Below, piece after piece: positions 57,209-64,000 of a stretch of DNA of 64,000 nucleotides. The stretch is from Thalassococcus halodurans (lineage in GTDB: Bacteria > Pseudomonadota > Alphaproteobacteria > Rhodobacterales > Rhodobacteraceae): positions 498,501 to 562,500 of the forward strand of contig NZ_FNUZ01000002.1 of assembly GCF_900108225.1 (NCBI RefSeq). Direction: 5' to 3'. How positions within the stretch are numbered: the stretch's first letter is position 1; every line of letters starts with the position of its first letter. Position numbers and translations under genes: made by a program. Under the pieces are notes generated by a model that was not told where the DNA came from, made no database searches, and saw only the letters and a list, made by a program, of their open reading frames with translations.

Positions 57209-58903
57209 TCAGCCAATAATTTCAAACTTATGTACATCGACCATGCCACGATCTGTAATTTTCAACGCAGGGATAACCGGCAACGCCAAGAAGGCAAGCT
57301 GCAGAAACGGCTCATCCAGTGTCACACCAAGCGATTTTGCAGCCGCCCGCAGGTCAACCAGCTGGTCGTGTACCTTTTCAAAGGGATCAAGGCTCATAAG
57401 GCCGGCCACCGGCAATGGAAGTTCCGCCAGAACCTGACCATCACGCACGACAACAAACCCGCCATCAATCTCGCTCAGCCGGTTCGAGGCAACGGCCATG
57501 TCTTCGTAGTTCGCACCGACACAGGCAATGTTGTGGTGGTCGTGACAGACGGTTGAGGCAATGGCCCCCGCCTGCATTCCGAAACCTCTGACAAAGCCTG
57601 TGGCGATGTTTCCGTTTTTACCGTGCCGTTCAACCACAGCGATGCGGATCAGGTCGCGGTCAATGTCGGGCTTTTGATCACCATCGACGATCGCGACGTC
57701 TTCTGAAAGGTGATCCGTCAAAATCTGGCCTTCCCGAATGCCGATGACATCCACCGTTTCACGATTGGTGACACGGCGAAAATCCGAAGCAGCCACTTGC
57801 GGTGCTTTGACCGATTTCAGCCCGACCGGATCAATGATTTGCCGGTTGGCAAATGCATCGTCTGTCAAAAGCTGACCGGCGGCAAAAACCATCTGAACGT
57901 CGCAATCTTCGAGACTTTTGACCGCAACAATGTCGGCGCGTTTGCCCGGTGCAATGTGCCCGCGATCTTTCAAACCGAACGCTTCGGCGGCAGACAGCGA
58001 TGCGGCGCGATAGGTTGCCAATACCGGCGACCCCAAGCCAATCAAACGCCGGATCATAAAGTCCAAATGACCCTGTTCGGCGATATCAAGCGGGTTCCGG
58101 TCATCGGTGCAAAGGCACATGTAAGGCGCGGTGATGTCCGTCAGCAGCGGCTGAAGGGCATCCAGATCCTTGGAAACAGAGCCTTCCCTGATCAGTACTC
58201 GCATGCCCTTTTGCAATTTTTCACGGGCTTCATCGGGGGATGTGGCCTCGTGTTCGGTAAAAATTCCTGCGGAAACGTAGGCGTTCAGGTCTTTGCCGGA
58301 CAGCAGCGGGCAATGTCCGTCTTTGTGGCCACCCTCAAACAGGCGCAGCTTGTCCATCATCTGGGGATCGCGATGGATCACACCGGGATAATTCATGACC
58401 TCGGCCAACCCAATGCCCGACTGGTGGTTCATCACCTCAGCTATATCATCGGCCAGCAACTCGGCACCGGCGGTTTCCATATGGGTCGACGGAACACATG
58501 ACGACAATTGCACGCGGATATCCATCAGACAGCTTTCGCTGGCCTTCTGGAAGTAGCGGATGCCATCCAAGCCGATGACGTTCGAAATTTCATGGGGATC
58601 ACAAATGGCTGTCGTCACGCCGCGCGGTCCGACGCAACGGTCGAATTCAAAGGGCGTGACCAACGAGCTTTCGATATGGAGATGTGTGTCGATGAATCCG
58701 GGCACCAAGGTCAGGCCAGACACATCAACGACCTGCGCGCCCTCATATTCTGCACCGATCCCGACAATCGTATCGCCACAAATCGCGACATCGCCATCAA
58801 TGAATAACCCGGTCACCAGATCAAAGACACGACCACCCCGTAAAACGATATCCGCAGGTTCGTCCCCGCGACCCTGAGAAATGCGTTTTTCCAAATCAGC
58901 CAT
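57209..58903 (-). CDS. ade: Adenine deaminase
   Basis: An amidohydrolase of 564 residues converting adenine to hypoxanthine and ammonia in purine salvage. Motifs are [12 protein letters not shown] (metal His pair), [25 protein letters not shown] and [20 protein letters not shown], all in the bacterial Ade order. The C-terminal domain contains SHDHHN-like [17 protein letters not shown] precedes the ATG. It lies 64 bp upstream of the GAPDH gene on the same strand and may share its transcript, though no functional link is known. Confidence 0.95.
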   Translation of the reverse strand: MADLEKRISQGRGDEPADIVLRGGRVFDLVTGLFIDGDVAICGDTIVGIGAEYEGAQVVDVSGLTLVPGFIDTHLHIESSLVTPFEFDRCVGPRGVTTAICDPHEISNVIGLDGIRYFQKASESCLMDIRVQLSSCVPSTHMETAGAELLADDIAEVMNHQSGIGLAEVMNYPGVIHRDPQMMDKLRLFEGGHKDGHCPLLSGKDLNAYVSAGIFTEHEATSPDEAREKLQKGMRVLIREGSVSKDLDALQPLLTDITAPYMCLCTDDRNPLDIAEQGHLDFMIRRLIGLGSPVLATYRAASLSAAEAFGLKDRGHIAPGKRADIVAVKSLEDCDVQMVFAAGQLLTDDAFANRQIIDPVGLKSVKAPQVAASDFRRVTNRETVDVIGIREGQILTDHLSEDVAIVDGDQKPDIDRDLIRIAVVERHGKNGNIATGFVRGFGMQAGAIASTVCHDHHNIACVGANYEDMAVASNRLSEIDGGFVVVRDGQVLAELPLPVAGLMSLDPFEKVHDQLVDLRAAAKSLGVTLDEPFLQLAFLALPVIPALKITDRGMVDVHKFEIIG

Positions 58904-58983
58904 TGAGCGCCCCTATTTCCGTATTTCCTTAAGCACACCCTGTTTCCACGGCGGCGTCCAGTGGCAACGCGCCGGCACAAACG

Positions 58984-59011
58984 AAAAGAGCGACCCGAAG
59001 GCCGCTCTTTT
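58984..59011 (-). terminator. Terminator between the small membrane protein gene and ade
   Basis: The 9-bp stem AAAAGAGCG / CGCTCTTTT has a 10-base loop, and on the minus strand ends in TTTT. It lies 22 bases after the small gene's stop. Confidence 0.75.
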
Positions 59012-59032
59012 CCACTCTTGACGATTTACCTA

Positions 59033-59161
59033 TCAAGACCGCTCATTGCGGCTGCTTTTGCCCTCACCCGCGTCGTCGCGCGAATTGCTCGTAAGCGCCA
59101 GTATCAAACCGGCAATCAATATCAGCGCAACGAGGCCGATTACGAAAACATCCGTCGCCAT
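59033..59161 (-). CDS. Small (42-residue) membrane protein, probable EcfG-regulated
   Basis: A short protein: one membrane helix (VFVIGLVALILIAGLILALT, about residues 5-24) and a charged hydrophilic tail rich in Asp, Glu, Arg and Ser. I do not recognise a family. The ATG at 59161 is supported by AAAGGAAG at good spacing. A GGAAC-N16-CGTT element lies 30 bp upstream and a terminator just downstream, so this is a complete monocistronic unit. It is likely produced during the general stress response. Confidence 0.72.
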   Translation of the reverse strand: MATDVFVIGLVALILIAGLILALTSNSRDDAGEGKSSRNERS

Positions 59162-59190
59162 GTTGCTTCCTTTCGGTTGTTCATAAAGAA

Positions 59191-59215
59191 AACGGCCGGA
59201 AAACCCATCGGTTCC
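59191..59215 (-). promoter_or_regulatory. EcfG-type promoter of the small membrane protein gene
   Basis: Minus-strand GGAAC (59215-59211), 16-base spacer, CGTT (59194-59191) fits the alphaproteobacterial EcfG consensus exactly. It sits 30 bp before the ATG at 59161. Confidence 0.75.
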
Positions 59216-59275
59216 GGATTTTTTCAAAACCTATCCATCAGAATAGGACGTTTTCTTGGGAACTCGGAAAGATTG

Positions 59276-59998
59276 CTACAAACTGTCGCTAATGGCTTGA
59301 CCGTGCGTATAAGAAATTTGGTTCCGTTCCTGTTGGCGCGCGCGTGCTGCAGCCACAAGCGCGCCGAAAATCCGACGCTGGGCTTTTCGATAGAACAGAT
59401 GTTCAGGGTGCCATTGAACGCCTAGGGCAAAAGGATCACGATCGCGTTCGATCGCCTGCACCATACCGCCTTCGTCACGTCCGACCACCTTCAGGCAATC
59501 ACCCAGCTTATCCACCGCTTGTGTGTGAAGTGCGTTCACGTCGACGCATGCAACCTGAGTTGTCTCTTCGATCAAACTGCCTTTTTCCAACGTGACGCGT
59601 TTGCGTGGCAGGATCGTGCGGTATTTCTTGGAGGTGTAAACGCCATATGCATCCTGATGAAGCGTTCCACCGGACACCACGTTGATCATCTGGGATCCTC
59701 GGCAAATGCCAAGAATGGGAAGGTCGCGTTTAAAAGCCTGCCGAATGACATCCGCTTCAAGCGCGTCCCGATCCGGATCAAGCCGCACGCCGATTTTGAC
59801 CTCGCCGCCATAAAGCGTGGGGGCAATGTCGTCGCCACCGCCAATGATAACGCCATCCACGGAAGCAACATCAATGTCGCGACCAGCCTGCCAACGCACA
59901 GCAGTGCCGCCAGCAAGGCGAACATTGAACCAGATCAGCGGGAATATGCGCCAGCCCGACCGTTTTGATACCGTGACGCCAATCCTGGGTCGTGGCAT
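59276..59998 (-). CDS. Class I glutamine-amidotransferase-like gamma-glutamyl hydrolase (peptidase C26)
   Basis: A 240-residue hydrolase of the PuuD/peptidase C26 type. The nucleophile Cys99 is in ILGICRGSQMINV, and the catalytic His-Glu is in ALGVQWHPEHLF near the C-terminus; VIIGGGDDIAP precedes. Such enzymes hydrolyse gamma-glutamyl amides or supply ammonia. It overlaps the amidoligase gene by 1 bp, so the ligase and the amidotransferase-like protein are probably a functional pair. The start MPRPRIGVTVSKRSG is chosen over an upstream ATG at 60079 that lies inside the amidoligase gene. Confidence 0.88.
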   Translation of the reverse strand: MPRPRIGVTVSKRSGWRIFPLIWFNVRLAGGTAVRWQAGRDIDVASVDGVIIGGGDDIAPTLYGGEVKIGVRLDPDRDALEADVIRQAFKRDLPILGICRGSQMINVVSGGTLHQDAYGVYTSKKYRTILPRKRVTLEKGSLIEETTQVACVDVNALHTQAVDKLGDCLKVVGRDEGGMVQAIERDRDPFALGVQWHPEHLFYRKAQRRIFGALVAAARARQQERNQISYTHGQAISDSL

Positions 59999-60948
59999 CA
60001 GAAGTCCCCCGTCAGTTTGGATGACTCTTTGCGCCAGTCGCTCCGGATTGATGTCAGGGACGCGCGGTGTTCCTTCCACGCTTCCTTCAAGTCCTCCAAA
60101 AGATCAGCATCGCGGGCGATTTTTTCGATCTTGATCCATCGCTGCCACTCTAGTTCCAGCGACCAGTCATCCTGATCGATCCGACAATCCGGCAAGCGGA
60201 AATGATAAGTGGGCCGCGCCGAAATCGTGGCCATATCCATCTCGGCCGCGACGCGGTCCTTATCGATCATCGCAAAGATGCACATCATATCCAGCCCGTA
60301 GTTTCGCGAGGGTGCCAGTTCCAGATAACAGTCGATCAGCTCTGCCATCGAACCAAAATCGCGTTCGGCCAAAGCATCGACCAAAGCACGCGGATACGGA
60401 TCAACAAAGGGAAGCGCGCGGCGCGACAGATCGATGTTTGCCGCTTCCCGCAACGCGTCTTCACAAAGGGCATATGCCGTCAGAACCGGCAGAATTTTTT
60501 CCAATGTCAGTGCTTCGACTTCAGGGTTGAAGTGCACACCATACCCAAGCAGCAAACCGCCATCTGTACCCACGGCGCCAGCCTGTTTCAGCCGATCGAC
60601 GATGACGTCCAACTTATCCAAGGCTGTATGTGGGAACGGCGATGTCACCAGCTCAAGCGGCACAAATTTCCTTGCGATATCAAGTAGCTTCTTATCAAAG
60701 CTGCTTTCGGCTTGATGCAAATACTGGCTGTCCAGATAGACCTCGATATCGCCGATCTCGGTGTCTTCGATGATTAGGCCCTTGTCATCACGCGGGACGA
60801 TCTGACCGCCAAAGCAGTCGACGACAATATCTGCCACCGCCTCTTCCTTCAAACCGCCGAATTCGATCTCGACGCCAAGCTGTCGTGTGTCGCCGTCGGT
60901 GGTATTCGGGTTAGGAAGCGTGATCGTTCCCTGAGCCTTATCGGTCAT
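59998..60948 (-). CDS. Amidoligase family protein
   Basis: A 316-residue protein of the amidoligase (COOH-NH2 ligase, glutamine-synthetase-like fold) family. RQLGVEIEFGGLKEEAVADI near the N-terminus carries the family's metal-binding E-x-E-F motif, and VTSPFPHTALDKLD, GVHFNPEVEAL and PYPRALVDAL follow in order. These enzymes form amide or isopeptide bonds using ATP, and the substrate here is unknown. GAGGACC precedes the ATG. It is coupled to the hydrolase gene downstream and lies next to the stress-response kinase. Confidence 0.87.
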   Translation of the reverse strand: MTDKAQGTITLPNPNTTDGDTRQLGVEIEFGGLKEEAVADIVVDCFGGQIVPRDDKGLIIEDTEIGDIEVYLDSQYLHQAESSFDKKLLDIARKFVPLELVTSPFPHTALDKLDVIVDRLKQAGAVGTDGGLLLGYGVHFNPEVEALTLEKILPVLTAYALCEDALREAANIDLSRRALPFVDPYPRALVDALAERDFGSMAELIDCYLELAPSRNYGLDMMCIFAMIDKDRVAAEMDMATISARPTYHFRLPDCRIDQDDWSLELEWQRWIKIEKIARDADLLEDLKEAWKEHRASLTSIRSDWRKESSKLTGDF

Positions 60949-60959
60949 CTTGGTCCTCG

Positions 60960-62690
60960 TTAGTAATCAACGACTTCTGGTTTGAAGTCGGAAATGGTGA
61001 ACTGAACTTTCACGGCGTAACACTGGTCTTCTACGCCTTGTTCCAAATCGCCCCCCAACTGGGTGACAAAGGCGCGGATCAACCGGCTACCAAGACCAGT
61101 TTCACCTGTAGACGACCTCTCTGCATGTGGATCAGACGTGTTGCTAATCACTACACTCACTTTCCGATCATCCAAACTTTTTACCGAAATGCGTAGCTCG
61201 CAGACACCTTGATCATCTGGACCGCCGTACTTGCCTGCATTGGTCAATGCTTCTGCAATCAAAAGCGACAGTGGCACCGCTTGATCCGGGTAAAGCTCTA
61301 CCTCATCAATGTCGCGGATAACGTCGACGCGAGATCCACATTGCGTTTTTACACCACAGATTTGGTCGATCAGGTTGTTCACCAAGTCATGCGTCTGAAC
61401 CTTTCCCAAATCCTCGGACTGATAGAGCGATCTATGAACGGTCGCGAGGCCCAAGATGCGGTCTTGTAAGCGTTGCAGAACCATCCGCGTCTCTTCGTGC
61501 GTCGCCTGACGGATCTGCATGTTCATGATCGATGAAATCAGCTGAAGGTTATTCTTAACTCTATGATGTACTTCTTTGAGAAGAATGGTTTTTTCGTGCA
61601 GCGCATCTTCAAGCTGCGCCTCATCGCGCATGATGGATTCCACCATGTTCAGGAAATCATTCTCCATGTCCTGAAGCTCGAGCGCCATATCTGGCGATGT
61701 TTTCTGCGATGGAACCCGACGGTTGCGCGCAAAGCCACGCATCTGACGCCGCAAGGTGCGAATATGACGGATGACCAACCGGTTGACCGCCAGATAGGCC
61801 ACGATCACGCTGGCAGCCCACATCAAAAGCGGCAGTGCACGAGCAAAGCGTTGTTGATCCACAGCTTGGGCCGCGACGCTGTCTAAGGGCCAGACACTGA
61901 CCGCCGTCACAAGGCCCGGGATCGATGTTGAAACCGAAAAGATACGTTCTTGCCCGTCGCCACTGACCGCTTGAAAGCTGCGCTGGTTGCCGCCGGCCAG
62001 TTCGCTGAAGTTTGTTTGCTTCGGAAGAATTTCCTTGGCGCGTTTCGGGGAAACTGTGGTCGACAGGATTTGCCCCTGCTTGTTGAACGTAATCACATCC
62101 ACAAAGCCCGGCTCTTCGACGGCACCTTCCGATGATCTGAGTTCAGACACCGAGAATGAAATCAGCACCTGCCCTTTTAATACGTCACCATCAAAAAACG
62201 GAGAACTGACGACCACAACCGGCTCGTCGCTAAGCGGTGGATTATCGATGCGTAGAACAGACGGCTCGCGGCTTTTGGCGGCTTCGACCAACAGTGGGAA
62301 GACTGTCAGGTCTGCTTCGCGTTGCGCAGACAAACACATCAAGTTCGCGTCAGTATCGATAACGCCCAAAAAGTTGTGCAGTCCTTCAGACTGCTGAACT
62401 TCGGCCAAATGCCGGTAGCAAGTCGAAGGATCGCCCGCCACAACGTCCGAAATGGCGCTGAGGGTTTGTGCCGCTGCAAGTGTGTTCTGAATATTCCGCC
62501 GCTCAGCCGAGATCGCCGTTTCCGTCAGACCGATCACGTTCAACGCTGCACGTTCGCGGGTCACGTCGTGAAGTTCGGATGTTTGCAGGTATGAAACGAC
62601 GCCAAGCGGGACCAGCGCGATCGACAAAAAGCCGATGATCCGCGCCCCGAGCCCGCTTGGAACTGGTCTGGGTCCAGGTGTTCCGATCAT
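60960..62690 (-). CDS. HisKA_2 sensor histidine kinase of the general stress response
   Basis: A 576-residue membrane kinase. Two helices (about 15-35 and 285-305) bracket an extracytoplasmic sensor (about 40-280, dCache-like in length). A HAMP-like linker is followed by the HisKA_2 phospho-acceptor KEVHHRVKNNLQLISSIMNM and an HATPase domain (EALTNAGKYG, GETGLGSRLIRAF). Kinases of this class phosphorylate PhyR in alphaproteobacteria. It follows ecfG by 15 bp in the same operon, which strongly suggests that role. Confidence 0.9.
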   Translation of the reverse strand: MIGTPGPRPVPSGLGARIIGFLSIALVPLGVVSYLQTSELHDVTRERAALNVIGLTETAISAERRNIQNTLAAAQTLSAISDVVAGDPSTCYRHLAEVQQSEGLHNFLGVIDTDANLMCLSAQREADLTVFPLLVEAAKSREPSVLRIDNPPLSDEPVVVVSSPFFDGDVLKGQVLISFSVSELRSSEGAVEEPGFVDVITFNKQGQILSTTVSPKRAKEILPKQTNFSELAGGNQRSFQAVSGDGQERIFSVSTSIPGLVTAVSVWPLDSVAAQAVDQQRFARALPLLMWAASVIVAYLAVNRLVIRHIRTLRRQMRGFARNRRVPSQKTSPDMALELQDMENDFLNMVESIMRDEAQLEDALHEKTILLKEVHHRVKNNLQLISSIMNMQIRQATHEETRMVLQRLQDRILGLATVHRSLYQSEDLGKVQTHDLVNNLIDQICGVKTQCGSRVDVIRDIDEVELYPDQAVPLSLLIAEALTNAGKYGGPDDQGVCELRISVKSLDDRKVSVVISNTSDPHAERSSTGETGLGSRLIRAFVTQLGGDLEQGVEDQCYAVKVQFTISDFKPEVVDY

Positions 62691-62705
62691 TGCGAACGCG
62701 CGCCG

Positions 62706-63251
62706 TCAGGCCGACCGAGCGGACACGACAGCCATTGTTGCGCTGTCTGTCATTTCCAAGGCCTCGTTTTCGTTCAAGCCCATGATCTCGGCTAGGCGTG
62801 CACGACCGCGGTTTGTACGGCTTTTGATCGTACCGACCGCAACTCCACACATTTCGGCTGCTTCCTCATAGGAAAAGCCGGACGCACCAACAAGGATCAA
62901 GGCTTCGCGCTGTTCATCGTTCAGCTGTTCAAACGCGACACGGAAGTCTTTCATCTGCAGGCGACCATCGTGGGCAGGCTTTTCAGAAAGGCTGTTGGTC
63001 ATAACGCCGTCGACGTCGGACACTTCACGACCAGCTTTACGACGGTTCGAATAATAGGTGTTGCGCAGAATTGTAAAAAGCCACGCGCGCATATTTGTTC
63101 CGGTCTGAAAACTTTCGATTTTTGTCCAGCCCTTCACCAGCGTGTCTTGCACCATGTCATCGGCCAAAGAGCCGTTGCGGGTCAAACTAAGCGCAAATGC
63201 ACGCAGCGCTGGGATGTGTGTCACCAGCTCCTCACGGGGGTCAGCGCTCAT
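62706..63251 (-). CDS. ecfG: General stress ECF sigma factor EcfG
   Basis: A 181-residue ECF sigma factor. Region 2 is ALRAFALSLTRNGSLADDMV onward to KIESFQTGTNMRAWLFTIL; region 4 is LNDEQREALILVGASGFSYE and GVAVGTIKSRTNRGR. The EcfG (ECF15) assignment rests on the flanking nepR and phyR genes as well as the sequence. It overlaps nepR by 4 bp. NepR sequesters it until phosphorylated PhyR takes NepR away. Confidence 0.93.
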   Translation of the reverse strand: MSADPREELVTHIPALRAFALSLTRNGSLADDMVQDTLVKGWTKIESFQTGTNMRAWLFTILRNTYYSNRRKAGREVSDVDGVMTNSLSEKPAHDGRLQMKDFRVAFEQLNDEQREALILVGASGFSYEEAAEMCGVAVGTIKSRTNRGRARLAEIMGLNENEALEMTDSATMAVVSARSA

Positions 63252-63430
63252 TTCTGATCTCCCTGCTCGGCTTTTTCCTCGGATGCAGCACCACCGTCCT
63301 GCGCCTTGAGTTGATCAAGTAGGTTCAAAAACCGATCAGGAATATCTTCGCTGATCATGTCCTGATAGACACGCTTCAAATTGTCATCGATGAGCCGAGC
63401 CTGCTTCGAATTCTCGATTTCGTTCGCCAT
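63248..63430 (-). CDS. nepR: Anti-sigma factor NepR
   Basis: A 60-residue protein with the NepR core ARLIDDNLKRVYQDMISEDI and PDRFLNLLDQL, two helices that bind EcfG or PhyR. The C-terminus is acidic and disordered. The ATG at 63430 fits the usual small size; the frame open to 63505 would cover the promoter. It is coupled to ecfG (ATGA) and divergent from phyR. Confidence 0.9.
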   Translation of the reverse strand: MANEIENSKQARLIDDNLKRVYQDMISEDIPDRFLNLLDQLKAQDGGAASEEKAEQGDQK

Positions 63431-63471
63431 GGTTACCCTATATGCTTCCCGCAAAATTCTGATCTGATCTT

Positions 63472-63503
63472 GGAACCAAACGCGCGAACATGCGTTAGGT
63501 TCC
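63472..63503. promoter_or_regulatory. Divergent overlapping EcfG promoters between nepR and phyR
   Basis: Plus strand: GGAAC (63472-63476), 16 bases, CGTT (63493-63496), leading to phyR. Minus strand: GGAAC (63503-63499), 16 bases, CGTT (63482-63479), leading to nepR-ecfG. The two elements share the same DNA, giving positive autoregulation of both arms. Confidence 0.85.
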
Positions 63504-63530
63504 AAATAAGTTTGAAAAAAGGATGGGGAA

Positions 63531-64000
63531 ATGACAACACAGGATCTGAGCAGCGAGATCGGCTCAGCACTGCCTTACCTGCGTCGCTATGCACGCGCTT
63601 TGACAGGTGATCAAACGTCCGGTGACCGCTATGCGGCAGCCACATTGGAAGCGGTTCTAGCGGACCGTAATATGGTAATCGAAGCGAGCAGCCCGAAAGT
63701 GGGTCTGTTCAAAGTATTCCACGGCATCTGGGTGACAACCGGCGCCCCCGTGACAACAGAAAGCGACGGCCCCCGTGCCGCCGCACAAAAGCATCTTGCG
63801 CGCCTGACAACAAACAGCCGCGAGGCGCTTCTTCTTCATACAATCGAAGAATTCAGCCTGTCCGCTGTAGCCGAGATCATGCAGATCGGTGGCGACGAGG
63901 CAGAAATTCTGGTTGAAACGGCGCGCCGCGAAATGGCGGATGGTCTGTCTGGACGCGTTCTGATCATCGAAGACGAAGCAATTATCGCTATGGATCTTGA
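63531..64000 (+). CDS. phyR: General stress response regulator PhyR (3' end missing)
   Basis: The visible 156 codons start MTTQDLSSEIGSALPYLRRY, the sigma-like domain that mimics EcfG and binds NepR. It continues through SREALLLHTIEEFSLSAVAE (region-4-like) and enters the receiver domain at VLIIEDEAIIAMDL, where the window ends. Phosphorylation of the receiver exposes the sigma-like domain. AAGGATGGGG precedes the ATG. The gene is cut by the right edge. Confidence 0.93.
   Translation, partial: MTTQDLSSEIGSALPYLRRYARALTGDQTSGDRYAAATLEAVLADRNMVIEASSPKVGLFKVFHGIWVTTGAPVTTESDGPRAAAQKHLARLTTNSREALLLHTIEEFSLSAVAEIMQIGGDEAEILVETARREMADGLSGRVLIIEDEAIIAMDL

Overview
The window reads as chromosome of an aerobic, probably marine alphaproteobacterium of the Rhodobacterales (Roseobacter group). 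The basis is the gene content: a PhyR/NepR/EcfG general stress module, a GlpVSTPQU glycerol-type ABC importer, TRAP and LIV transporters, an ArsJ/GAPDH arsenate pair, an OxyR-KatG pair and a LEPR-motif giant surface protein. This is inference from families, not from a search. No insertion sequence, phage gene, CRISPR array or rRNA was seen. One tRNA-Asn is present.

Layout. 1-2003: end of a branched-chain amino-acid (Liv) permease operon, cut by the left edge. 2091-6045: orphan signalling genes (LuxR-type regulator, EnvZ-like kinase), a small secreted protein, an MBL hydrolase, tRNA-Asn with terminator, and a SHOCT protein. 6056-9657: IclR regulator divergent from a flavin-dependent HpaB-type oxygenase operon that carries its own FMN adenylyltransferase and flavin reductase. 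10012-16030: glycerol-type ABC importer glpVSTPQU. 16111-17635: BlaI/M56 pair. 17639-37192 (minus strand): a seven-gene, roughly 20 kb operon built around a 4044-residue acidic LEPR-motif/calcium-repeat protein. Its partners are a TolC-like lipoprotein, three HlyD-type proteins (one fused to an M50 site-2 protease), a short Omp85-like barrel and a DUF3467 protein; no ABC ATPase is present. 37435-41993 (minus): a c-type cytochrome electron-transfer cluster headed by a NirB-like FAD/[2Fe-2S] protein fused to a di-heme-b membrane domain. 42328-45611: katG and divergent oxyR. 45614-46807: kynureninase. 47153-51009: TRAP transporter with an unusual TM2-coiled-coil extension on its small permease. 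51030-54775: SbcD/SbcC-like (YhaO/YhaN) pair. 54909-58903: ade, gapdh, arsJ. 59033-60948: small membrane protein, class I glutamine-amidotransferase-like hydrolase and amidoligase. 60960-64000: general stress response (HisKA_2 kinase, EcfG, NepR, and PhyR cut by the right edge).

How the genes work together. The most novel-looking region is the giant-protein operon. It has the periplasmic and outer-membrane parts expected of type I secretion, but a membrane metalloprotease fused to an HlyD domain stands where an ABC exporter would be. The adjacent cytochrome cluster looks like a route from cytoplasmic NAD(P)H through FAD, [2Fe-2S] and two b hemes to an eleven-heme periplasmic cytochrome. In the stress module, GGAAC-N16-CGTT elements occur on both strands between nepR and phyR, and again upstream of a 42-residue membrane protein, linking that small gene to the same regulon. 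The two glycerol-importer ATPases are complementary degenerate partners, predicting one competent and one impaired ATP site.
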